From: Smithellaceae bacterium | Lineage (GTDB): Bacteria; Desulfobacterota; Syntrophia; Syntrophales; Smithellaceae | DNA: 9,159 bases | Direction: 5' to 3' | Assembly (NCBI GenBank): GCA_028704195.1 | Contig: JAQVLL010000052.1 | Location: 1-9,159, forward strand | In this document: piece after piece, positions 1 to 6,838 of the stretch | Numbering within the stretch: the stretch's first letter is position 1 | Layout: each line of letters starts with the position of its first letter | Translations under genes and position numbers: made by a program | The notes under the pieces: model-generated | What the model saw: only the letters and a program-made list of their open reading frames with translations | Told to the model about the DNA's origin: nothing | Databases searched by the model: none

Positions 1-2
1 AC

Positions 3-107
3 GGTATTAAAAATCTGGTAACAGCCACCACAAATGCGGACACCCTGCCTGCCTTGAAAGAACTGGCGATAAACTGCATGAACAAGCTTAAGTCAAAACC
101 CCTCTGA
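3..107 (+). CDS. C-terminal fragment of an unidentified protein
   Basis: An open frame enters from the left edge and ends at TGA 105-107, giving 34 residues. It finishes with a helical-looking, lysine-rich tail (DTLPALKELAINCMNKLKS). The start lies outside the window. I do not recognise the family from so short a tail. It reads in the same direction as ubiE and stops 107 bp before the preferred ubiE start, so the two could share a transcript, but no link in function can be shown. The other two plus-strand frames close within the first ten bases or so and then at position 21, which supports this frame as the real one. Confidence 0.5.
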   Translation, partial: GIKNLVTATTNADTLPALKELAINCMNKLKSKPL

Positions 108-214
108 TGGATCCACTGCCGGAATAACCGCGCTCCTTTCAACAGCAAATTCTGTTGCATTTACCCCGTATCGCTGATAAAGCCACAGCTACGAAACCGC
201 CGGGAAAGAACATC

Positions 215-973
215 ATGAAAAAAACAGCAAAGGACAAGTATCCCTCTGTAAAAAACATCACGGACCAGGAACGTATCCGCATGGTGAAGGAAATATTTTC
301 GACCATCACCGGCAAATATGATTTTTTAAACCGGTTTTTAAGTCTCCGGCGTGACGTGGCCTGGCGTAATTTTACCGCGAAAAAAATGCGTTTTTTTCAA
401 ACCAGCCGTTACCTGGACGTTGCCTGCGGAACAGGGGATCTTTCAATCGCCGCGGCCGAAACACATCCCGATATTACCGTGACCGGGCTGGACTTTGTAG
501 ATGAAATGGTTGAGGCAGCCGGCAGGAAAGTCCGGAAGAAAAAGCTTGCCGACCGGATCCAGTTCATGCAGGGCGACGCATTACATCTTCCTTTTGAAGA
601 TAATCACTTTGACGTTACCGGAATTGCCTTCGGAATCCGCAACATTCCCGACCGGATGCGCGCTCTTTCCGAAATGCTGCGTGTCACGGTTCCCGGCGGG
701 CAGGTGATGGTGCTGGAAATGACTTTTGTAGAGAATCGCTTCTTTAAATTATTTTATTACATCTATCTGAACTACCTGCTCCCCGCTTTTGCAAAGATCT
801 TTTCGAAGAACCCTGCCGCTTACCATTATCTGGCCGACTCCATCATGAACTTTCCCTCCCCGGATGAGTTCTCAAAAATCCTGGAAGAGGCAGGAATGGT
901 CGACGTAAAAAAATATCCGTTGACCTTCGGCATCACCTGGCTCCACATAGGAGAGAAAGAAAAAGTCTTTTAG
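215..973 (+). CDS. ubiE: Demethylmenaquinone/ubiquinone methyltransferase UbiE/MenG
   Basis: This is a 252-residue SAM-dependent C-methyltransferase of the UbiE/MenG family, which methylates the ring of demethylmenaquinone (or the ubiquinone precursor) in the last steps of respiratory quinone synthesis. In an apparent anaerobe the menaquinone reaction is the more likely. Visible features are the family region around residues 34-51 (KYDFLNRFLSLRRDVAWR), SAM motif I DVACGTGD at 68-75, the acidic GLDF at 91-94, GDALHLPF at 120-127, AFGIRN at 138-143, and RVTVPGG at 156-162, where the family usually has RVLKPGG. The ATG at 215 is preferred because GGGAAAG lies just upstream and the protein then has normal length. 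A TTG at 155 in the same frame would add 20 residues with no family similarity. The TAG stop is the first three bases of an intergenic repeat. It converges on the cyclase gene. Confidence 0.93.
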   Translation: MKKTAKDKYPSVKNITDQERIRMVKEIFSTITGKYDFLNRFLSLRRDVAWRNFTAKKMRFFQTSRYLDVACGTGDLSIAAAETHPDITVTGLDFVDEMVEAAGRKVRKKKLADRIQFMQGDALHLPFEDNHFDVTGIAFGIRNIPDRMRALSEMLRVTVPGGQVMVLEMTFVENRFFKLFYYIYLNYLLPAFAKIFSKNPAAYHYLADSIMNFPSPDEFSKILEEAGMVDVKKYPLTFGITWLHIGEKEKVF

Positions 974-1003
974 GCTGTAGACTATTAGGCTGTAGGCTAT
1001 TAG
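971..1003 (+). repeat. TAGGCTGTAG-type repeat, left copy
   Basis: Two 15-bp units, TAGGCTGTAGACTAT (971-985) and TAGGCTGTAGGCTAT (986-1000), differ at one base and are followed by TAG. The first TAG is the stop codon of ubiE. An inverted, rearranged copy lies at 1089-1134, so the two arms could pair across about 85 nt. The pattern seen is alternating TAGRCTR-type units of 7 and 8 bp. Its function is unknown. It could be a degenerate REP-like or terminator-like element. Confidence 0.8.
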
Positions 1004-1064
1004 TATAAAGGAATAAATTTAGGAACCGTTGAGAGAGCATAAGGGATTTCTGTTTTTTTTAATA

Positions 1065-1077
1065 TACGCAAAGCGTA
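1065..1077. terminator. Weak hairpin between convergent genes
   Basis: TACGC (1065-1069) and GCGTA (1073-1077) form a 5-bp stem with a 3-base loop inside the convergent gap, and a run of eight T lies just to the left (1053-1060). The T run is on the wrong side of the stem for a plus-strand intrinsic terminator and becomes A in the minus-strand transcript. A role in ending either transcript is therefore doubtful. Pairing of the flanking inverted repeats is the better candidate for transcript ends here. Confidence 0.2.
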
Positions 1078-1088
1078 GTCGACTTAAA

Positions 1089-1134
1089 CCTACAGCCTAA
1101 CAGCCTACAGTCTAATAGCCTATTTAATAGCCTA
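1089..1134 (-). repeat. TAGGCTGTAG-type repeat, right copy (inverted)
   Basis: Read on the minus strand from 1134, this stretch starts TAGGCTAT, continues with TAAA, then TAGGCTAT, TAGACTG, TAGGCTGT and TAGGCTG. It uses the same 7-8 bp units as the plus-strand copy at 971-1003, in a different order. Its first three bases are the TAG stop of the cyclase gene. The two copies therefore face each other, one at each gene end. No open frame or RNA gene is visible between them. Confidence 0.8.
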
Positions 1135-3282
1135 CTTCGTTGTAACCACCCAGACACCCTGCCAGTCTTCGGGCGGGTTGGCAAGAAGTGCGCCGCATTT
1201 TTCAACATAAATTTGTGCCACCGGATCATGCCCGGCTATACCGGCAAAGACCGACCTGGCCTGATCAAAGTCTCCCCGGTAAAACATATTCAGCGCCTTT
1301 GAAAACAGGGCCAGCGTTTTTTGTTTTTGCTCACTCATGCCTTCCGTAAGCATCGGTTCGTAGACAACAACGGGCTCTTTCCGACCGACGACGGCGACGC
1401 GCGATACTTCACGCGTGGGGAATACGTCCGCCATCTCTTCTTTTGTCGTCTGCGAGATCAGCGTGTAGGTGTCGAACTGCTTGTTGATGCCTTCGAGGCG
1501 TGAAGCCAGATTTACGGCGTCGCCGATCATGGTATAATCAAACCGGGAGAGAGACCCCATGTTGCCCACCACGGCATATCCGGTATTGACGCCGATGCGC
1601 ATTTTTAAATCCTTCCCCAGGCTCTCACGAAACGACGGACGCATTTCGGCAAGTTTTGCCTGGCAGCGCAGGGCCGCCCGGACACAACGGGTAGCATGGT
1701 CGGGCTGCGTCAGCGGCGCGTTCCAGAAGGCAATAATGGCGTCTCCCTCATACTTATCCACCGTGCCCCCCTCCTCATGAATGATATCGGTCATGGCGGT
1801 AAGGTACACATTGAGCAAACGGGTAAGCGCCTCGGGATCAAGCTCTTCGGATATGCCCGTGAATCCTTCAATATCGGAAAAAAAGATGGAGAGCATTTTT
1901 CGTTCGCCCCCCAGCTTCAGACGGTCGGGATGCTCGATGATCTGTTCAATAACATCCGGACTCAAATACTGCTTAAAGGCGTTCTTGATGAACAGCTTCT
2001 GCCGCCCTTCGGTAGTATAATAAATCAGCCCCGCCGTGAAAAGCGTGACGACAACGCCCGTCTCCTGAACCACCAGCGGCATCCAGAATCCCAGCCGGTA
2101 AGCCATCAGGCAAACAACAACCGGCGCACAGATAAATAAAATATAGACGACACCACTCGGAAAAAAACCGGATACCCGGGAGGTTGCCAGTCCGGCAAGA
2201 AGAACCATGATCAGGGTAATGACAACCACAGAAACAGGAGAAAAAGGACGGATAAAGTCATCGGCCAGCAGATTGTCGAGCATCGTGGCGGATATTTCCA
2301 CGCCTGGATAGACGCCGGAAACCGGCGTGGGGCGAAGGTCGTAAAGGCCGGGCGCGGAAAAACCGAACAGAACATAAGCGTCCTTGAAATCATCCGGCGG
2401 GACGGACGGCGCTTCGTTATTCTGCAGGCGCAGTTCACTCTGGATGATGGACGCCGCGCTGTAGGATTTGTGGGTCCCCGAAGGACCGCGAAAATTAAGA
2501 ATAACCCTCCCTGCGGAATCCACCGGAATTTCCCTCCCGCCCAGCATGAAACGTCCGGGAGATGTTTTCAGCGCCGTATCGCGTTTGCCGATGAGATATC
2601 CGGCCACGGCCAGAGACGGCAGAACCTTTCCGTCAAAAACTTCAAAAAGCGCTATCCTGCGATAGACGCTGTCGAAGTCCGGATTCAGATGGACATTGGC
2701 CAGACTGCCCGCGGCTTTTGCTATTTCCGGCACCGGAAACGAGGCCCGCGGGAACGTTTTATGACCGGTCCGGGCAAGCCATTCATCAAGTCCCTGAATC
2801 TTCAAAGACGGTAGAGGCACAGCCTCGGGCCATTTACGTTCGCTGCCTGATTTCCGGCTGAGAAAGACAGCACCCACAAAATTGCCAGATTTTTGAATTT
2901 CAGAAGCCAGGGCCTGGTCGTCCGCCACGCCATATTTGGAGGGCTCGGTAAAGAGCACATCAAAGGCCAGTGACGTTGCGCCGGCGCGCTGGCAAAAGCG
3001 GATGATCGTCCCGTAAACTTCACGGGGCCAGGGCCAGGAAAGGCCGTTCTCCTGTCTGGCCCAGTCAAGGCTGTTCTGATCCAACAGGACCAGGCGGATC
3101 TTTGGTGTGGCAGGTGACGGTGTTGCCAGGAGATTGACTCGCCAGTCCCAGGTCTTCGCCTCCCAGCGGTCCAGCCAGCCGGGAGCGAAAAAAGCGAAGG
3201 CGATCAGCGCTCCTATGATACCGGCCGCAAGCCCGTGATAAATTTTTGCCCCGCGGCCCTGCAGCATTTTATTGATATTCAT
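1132..3282 (-). CDS. CHASE2-domain membrane adenylate/guanylate cyclase
   Basis: This 716-residue class III nucleotide cyclase carries an extracytoplasmic sensor. The order is an N-terminal membrane segment (~15-36), a CHASE2 sensor domain (~40-340), three membrane segments (~350-366, 375-395, 401-422), and a cytoplasmic cyclase catalytic domain (~460-640). A C-terminal helical pair (~650-700) resembles one TPR-like repeat. Catalytic residues are visible: metal-binding Asp470 in FFSDIEGFT and Asp514 in KYEGDA, and Asn591 and Arg595 in NLASRLEG. Lys510 with Thr584 (DYTMIGDAVN) is the purine-selecting pair of class IIIb cyclases, which favours ATP and so cAMP; this is inference from family knowledge. 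The gene starts 25 bp after the M48 gene stop with only a poor ribosome site. It is probably the last gene of the operon. The TAG stop lies in the intergenic repeat. Confidence 0.92.
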   Translation of the reverse strand: MNINKMLQGRGAKIYHGLAAGIIGALIAFAFFAPGWLDRWEAKTWDWRVNLLATPSPATPKIRLVLLDQNSLDWARQENGLSWPWPREVYGTIIRFCQRAGATSLAFDVLFTEPSKYGVADDQALASEIQKSGNFVGAVFLSRKSGSERKWPEAVPLPSLKIQGLDEWLARTGHKTFPRASFPVPEIAKAAGSLANVHLNPDFDSVYRRIALFEVFDGKVLPSLAVAGYLIGKRDTALKTSPGRFMLGGREIPVDSAGRVILNFRGPSGTHKSYSAASIIQSELRLQNNEAPSVPPDDFKDAYVLFGFSAPGLYDLRPTPVSGVYPGVEISATMLDNLLADDFIRPFSPVSVVVITLIMVLLAGLATSRVSGFFPSGVVYILFICAPVVVCLMAYRLGFWMPLVVQETGVVVTLFTAGLIYYTTEGRQKLFIKNAFKQYLSPDVIEQIIEHPDRLKLGGERKMLSIFFSDIEGFTGISEELDPEALTRLLNVYLTAMTDIIHEEGGTVDKYEGDAIIAFWNAPLTQPDHATRCVRAALRCQAKLAEMRPSFRESLGKDLKMRIGVNTGYAVVGNMGSLSRFDYTMIGDAVNLASRLEGINKQFDTYTLISQTTKEEMADVFPTREVSRVAVVGRKEPVVVYEPMLTEGMSEQKQKTLALFSKALNMFYRGDFDQARSVFAGIAGHDPVAQIYVEKCGALLANPPEDWQGVWVVTTK

Positions 3283-3307
3283 TTTCCGGCCCCGGTTAGG
3301 AAACCAT

Positions 3308-4225
3308 TTATAAGAGGTGTCCCATTGCTTTCATAAATCTGTTTTTCCGGACATCCGGCGTTTCAGTTTCACCGACGGACTGGACGTTTTTCTTCAACGC
3401 GGCAATCCTTTTTTGCGGGGAAGGATGCGTCTTGGCAAAATCAGTCCCGCCGGGTTTTATCTGTTTGGCCATGACGTTCAGCATATCGGGCAATGCGTGG
3501 GGACTGTAATTCATTCGTTTCAAGATGGTCAATGCCGCGGCGTCTGCCTGATATTCATAAGACCGGGAATAGCCGTTGTTGATCATCGTATTGGTGATGT
3601 CGGTAATCACACCGCCAAAAGCATCACTTAACTGCGCGATTTCACTTGTCCCGAATGATTTCGCGCCTTCCTGAACCAAAACGGACAGTGCTTTCGTTCT
3701 GCGCGCTTTTTTAATGGCGCTCATGCCATGTTTCAACTGGACGTGTCCGATCTCATGAGCGACTACGGCGGCCAGTTCATCTTCCGTCCTGCAGCAGCGA
3801 ATGAGTCCGCGCGTTATAAAAATATGCCCGCCGGGTGTGGCAAAAGCGTTGATGTCGTCGGAGTCAAGCACGAGGAAATGATAACCGGCAAACAGCTCGG
3901 GCATATCCGATGCCCGCGCCAGCGTCTGCCCCATCGTGTTCAGATACGTATTGGCCTTGTCATCATTCAACGGCCCGTATTTTGTCAGGACCACCGCACC
4001 GACGGTTCGTCCGATGTAATATTCCTGTTCGGGGGTAAAATCTTCCAGGCTTTTCGCAACGGCCCTGGAGCTCTTGCGGATCGATTCACCCTGCTGCCTG
4101 CTGATCGTTCCGGTTGCCTCACCCACCACAGTGGCTACCGTTGTTGCCTGTTCCACAGCGGCACATCCGATCATTACCGCCAGCATCATCAGAATCGTCA
4201 GGAATTTCAAGAAATGTCTTTTCAT
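3308..4225 (-). CDS. M48 family metalloprotease, probable lipoprotein
   Basis: This 305-residue zinc metalloprotease resembles the periplasmic/outer-membrane quality-control proteases of the BepA/LoiP group. The N-terminus is a lysine/arginine start, a hydrophobic stretch and Cys21 in MIGC, an acceptable though not perfect lipobox (Met rather than Leu at -3). The catalytic HEIGH is at 157-161, the third zinc ligand is Glu224 in the ExxxD motif (EYQAD), and there are family motifs NAFATPGG (126-133) and THPSPQKR (266-273). There is no TPR domain like the one at the C-terminus of BepA. The ATG overlaps the SH3 gene stop (ATGA) and is preceded by GGAGG at a 6-nt spacing, so translation is probably both coupled and independently initiated. 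Partners or substrates cannot be read from the sequence, but the SH3 neighbour is a candidate. Confidence 0.9.
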   Translation of the reverse strand: MKRHFLKFLTILMMLAVMIGCAAVEQATTVATVVGEATGTISRQQGESIRKSSRAVAKSLEDFTPEQEYYIGRTVGAVVLTKYGPLNDDKANTYLNTMGQTLARASDMPELFAGYHFLVLDSDDINAFATPGGHIFITRGLIRCCRTEDELAAVVAHEIGHVQLKHGMSAIKKARRTKALSVLVQEGAKSFGTSEIAQLSDAFGGVITDITNTMINNGYSRSYEYQADAAALTILKRMNYSPHALPDMLNVMAKQIKPGGTDFAKTHPSPQKRIAALKKNVQSVGETETPDVRKNRFMKAMGHLL

Positions 4226-4725
4226 GGTCTGCCTCCTTCGTTGCGGAGTACCAGACGTCCGTCTTTTATAAAATTCTCCATCTGCCCGGAAGATATCCTG
4301 ATGGTTTCCATGCGGTTGATCCAGGCGTAATCAAGATTCGTGTTGTTTTTGCGGTACTCTTTTTCCACTTCTTCGCTGAATCCCTTACCGGCAAGGGCGA
4401 TTTCACCATGGGAAACAGAGGTTCCCGCTTGACTCCGTCCGGCCCTCAGGACGGTCTGTTTGCTGGTCAGAGCGCTGTCATGCATCCATCCCTGTCCTCT
4501 TCCGTTCTCAACAGACACTCGTTTCCAGTCGCCTTTCTCTTCAAGTACGGTCACCCGGTCCCCGTAGTATGTTTTGGCCGTGATTTTGCCAAAATGTGAC
4601 GGGGTGGTCCTCAGCTGCCCTTCCTGAACCTGGACGGTCATGCTTTTCTGCGCCTCGGCCGTCGTGTTTAGAAACAACACTCCCAGAAGCACGAGACAAA
4701 TGATCAAGGATATGTGCCGAAACAT
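4222..4725 (-). CDS. Secreted bacterial SH3-domain protein
   Basis: This is a 167-residue exported protein. A signal peptide occupies residues 1-25, with likely signal peptidase I cleavage after AEA (A25/Q26). A bacterial SH3 (SH3b) domain spans about 32-87, with the VTVLEEKGDWKRVSV core and the GWMHDSAL end typical of the fold. These domains often bind peptidoglycan stem peptides or proteins. The rest (about 105-160), with ALAGKGF and an amphipathic segment, I recognise only as the usual tail of such small deltaproteobacterial SH3 proteins. AGGAGG sits 5 nt before the ATG. The stop overlaps the start of the M48 protease gene by 4 bp, so the two proteins are probably made in fixed ratio and work together in the periplasm. 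Binding partner unknown. Confidence 0.85.
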   Translation of the reverse strand: MFRHISLIICLVLLGVLFLNTTAEAQKSMTVQVQEGQLRTTPSHFGKITAKTYYGDRVTVLEEKGDWKRVSVENGRGQGWMHDSALTSKQTVLRAGRSQAGTSVSHGEIALAGKGFSEEVEKEYRKNNTNLDYAWINRMETIRISSGQMENFIKDGRLVLRNEGGRP

Positions 4726-4770
4726 TGTAACCTCCTTTTTTTCTAAACCCGGTCTTTATGGCCGACCTAT

Positions 4771-6837
4771 TTAAAAATCCCTGCTGATTTTTCTGTTGCG
4801 AAGTTCTGCAAGCTTGCCCTTGTTCCATCCGGAAATCTTGCTTAAATACTTGGTAAGCTTTGCAATTCCTTCGACATCAGACGAACCGCAATAAACGCAT
4901 TTTTCCTGCAGTCCGCGGGCGGTTTTTCCGCAGGCCAGACATGACGTGAATTCCGGCGTGAAGTCAATCTGCCGGCTGGCAGACTCGTGAAATACCCGCT
5001 TCACAAAACAGCCAAGCACCTCCGCACCCGGATGGACATCGCCCAGCTGAAGGTGGGTGATGACCTCACCGGCCAGAAAGTGATGAAATTTCCCCTCTTC
5101 CTGCACCCTTTGAAGTGGAGTGATATCCGCTGCGGTATTGAGGCGGGTGGAATTCGTATAGTAGATGGATCCCTCGGCAATATCACCCAGAACATAACGT
5201 CCGGCCCCGGGCGAAAAATACTTCAGATCAAGCCTCGCAAACCGATAGGCCGTGGTCTCCGCGGGCGATTGTTCGAGGACAAACTTCATGCCGAACTCCG
5301 AGCTTAACCGCCCGGCTTCCTTATGAAGAAAACCAACGACCTTCCGGCCGAAATCCATCGCCTCCTCAGACTCATGCAGCTCACTGCCTGTAAATATTTT
5401 CACCAGTTCGTTAAGTCCGACAAGGCCGAAAATATAATAGGCACGGTTCATTCTCAGAAGAGGACTCCCGTCAGCGTTCATCGCCAGAACCGCCAGCGGC
5501 CCATTCTCCGCGTAGGACAGCAGCTTCTCCAGAAAATCTTTTTTCTGAATGTGCGCCTGGGTCGCAACTCTCATCAATTGTTTCAATTGTTCAAAAAACT
5601 TTTTTTCATGACCCTCCGCCTTATAGCCCAGACGGGGCAAATTCAGCGTCACACTCTGAATGGCCGCCTGACGCATCAGCCAGGGTTTATCCCGCTCTCC
5701 CCTCACAGACGCATCCTTCAAAAAAACATCGTTGAAACAGCCGGTCGTCAAAGCTTCTTCAGGGCGTTCAAAGGCAAAACAGGTATTGCCCTTGCAGCCC
5801 GCCACATCGCATGCCAGGTTCAGCAATTCATCGGCGCCCGGCTCGAACCAGAATCCCCCGGTAATATGCAGAAGCGGGCGTGGCAGAATAAAGGGCTTGC
5901 CCGTTGCATCCCCTTTTTTGAAGACTTCAAAGATTGCCCGGGTGAAACGCTGCGCTTCGGACGTATAGTCGCGATAGGTTTTACCGGTGGTCAGTCCTTC
6001 GGGCCCGATGGCGGGAAGATTCGCCCATGTATCCGGCATATCGTAATAAAGATGAATATCGGTGTAGAGTGCCTGTCCGCCTCGCGTGGCGGCCAGCTGA
6101 GAAAATTCGTACACCAGCATCTGGGCAAACTGCCGGACTTCCTTGTCGCTCTTGTGGCACAAATACGGCGCAAAAGAAATATTGACTACATCCCAGCTGA
6201 TAGTGCCTGTAAAATGCCCCTGAAGGATGGCGCTGAACCTCACCATGTGCGCCAGCAACACCTCGGCATGTTTGGCGGGTTTAGCGGAGTTAAGCGCGTG
6301 CGGCAGTTTCAAGCCGAAACGTTTCAGGTACTCCAGAGACTGGCAACAGCTGTAGGGACGGTCGATGTAACCCAGCCCGTGAATGTGGAGATCACCGGCC
6401 GTGTGGGCAGCGCCCACATCAATTGAAAAAACATCGTAGAGTGAAAACTCTCTTTTGATCCCCTCGGCGAAAAGCAGATTGGTGCCTTCGGGGGAATGAG
6501 GCGTGTTGGCGTTCTCCTTGTTCTGATGCAGGATCAGGCGGCGGACATCATAGAGGGGAAATCCCAAGCGGCCATGCAGCCTTCTTTCCCTTTCCAGACC
6601 CTTTTCAGTCAGCCTCGCGTTCACCAGCTCGCGAATCAGCGGCGTCGTCAAAAGACCGATCCCAGACGCCGCAATCTGCTGTTCAACATCCTTGGATATT
6701 TCCGCCGCCAGCAGATAATCAATGTCCGCTTCCCGCAAGAGCGCATCCACGATGCGCTGGCGGTTCCACGGCGCGATCTCTTCGCCGGACGTGCGGACAA
6801 ACAAAGTCAAATCTGTCGTTTCGGATAAATCTGCCAT
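4771..6837 (-). CDS. nrdD: Class III (anaerobic) ribonucleotide reductase homologue NrdD lacking the radical glycine
   Basis: A 688-residue protein of the anaerobic ribonucleoside-triphosphate reductase family, which makes dNTPs from NTPs. An ATP-cone spans ~10-100 and the ten-stranded barrel follows. GDLHIHG (148-154) leads to a Cys164-Cys165 pair. Cys367 in TTGCFND fits the finger-loop thiyl cysteine (T4 Cys290 in MGC), with Thr instead of Met. TLNLPRLGY (397-405), QSPAETTAYR (523-532) and the zinc cysteines 633, 636, 647 and 650 are in place. The glycyl-radical site, normally R-[VIT]-[CST]-G-Y, reads KLTKY (660-664), so the glycine is Lys663 (codon AAG at 4851-4849). The flanking SGWNKGK is in the usual place, so a frameshift is unlikely. 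No activase gene nrdG is in the window. ATG 6837 is chosen because it follows the HD gene stop by 1 bp. The start has no clear ribosome site, which suggests coupling. An in-frame extension to 6978 would run inside the HD gene and has no similarity. Confidence 0.88.
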   Translation of the reverse strand: MADLSETTDLTLFVRTSGEEIAPWNRQRIVDALLREADIDYLLAAEISKDVEQQIAASGIGLLTTPLIRELVNARLTEKGLERERRLHGRLGFPLYDVRRLILHQNKENANTPHSPEGTNLLFAEGIKREFSLYDVFSIDVGAAHTAGDLHIHGLGYIDRPYSCCQSLEYLKRFGLKLPHALNSAKPAKHAEVLLAHMVRFSAILQGHFTGTISWDVVNISFAPYLCHKSDKEVRQFAQMLVYEFSQLAATRGGQALYTDIHLYYDMPDTWANLPAIGPEGLTTGKTYRDYTSEAQRFTRAIFEVFKKGDATGKPFILPRPLLHITGGFWFEPGADELLNLACDVAGCKGNTCFAFERPEEALTTGCFNDVFLKDASVRGERDKPWLMRQAAIQSVTLNLPRLGYKAEGHEKKFFEQLKQLMRVATQAHIQKKDFLEKLLSYAENGPLAVLAMNADGSPLLRMNRAYYIFGLVGLNELVKIFTGSELHESEEAMDFGRKVVGFLHKEAGRLSSEFGMKFVLEQSPAETTAYRFARLDLKYFSPGAGRYVLGDIAEGSIYYTNSTRLNTAADITPLQRVQEEGKFHHFLAGEVITHLQLGDVHPGAEVLGCFVKRVFHESASRQIDFTPEFTSCLACGKTARGLQEKCVYCGSSDVEGIAKLTKYLSKISGWNKGKLAELRNRKISRDF

Positions 6838-6838
6838 A

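Noticed and set aside
141..156. Dyad AACAG-CAAATT-CTGTT upstream of ubiE as an operator or terminator
   Set aside because: The stem is only 5 bp and no T run follows. It is too weak to call.
155..214. TTG start adding 20 residues to UbiE
   Set aside because: The added residues do not resemble the family, whereas the ATG at 215 has a GGGAAAG ribosome site at suitable spacing and gives the usual length.
1053..1077. Intrinsic terminator made of the T8 run and the TACGC hairpin
   Set aside because: The T run precedes the stem on the plus strand and is an A run in the minus-strand transcript, so neither direction has stem then U-tract.
971..1134. CRISPR-like array
   Set aside because: The units are 7-8 bp (15 bp as pairs), are contiguous without unique spacers, and no cas gene is present.
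1696..2139. Plus-strand open frame of 147 codons opposite the cyclase
   Set aside because: It is antisense to the cyclase catalytic domain and shows no ribosome site or domain.
4726..4770. Terminator or promoter between nrdD and the SH3 gene
   Set aside because: Only a 4-bp GGTC/GACC pairing is visible, with no U-tract, and no paired -35/-10 is seen. Read-through seems more likely.
5323..6426. Long 367-codon plus-strand open frame opposite nrdD
   Set aside because: It lies wholly antisense to a gene with clear family motifs, and its translation has no recognisable domain. It is a shadow of the nrdD codon pattern.
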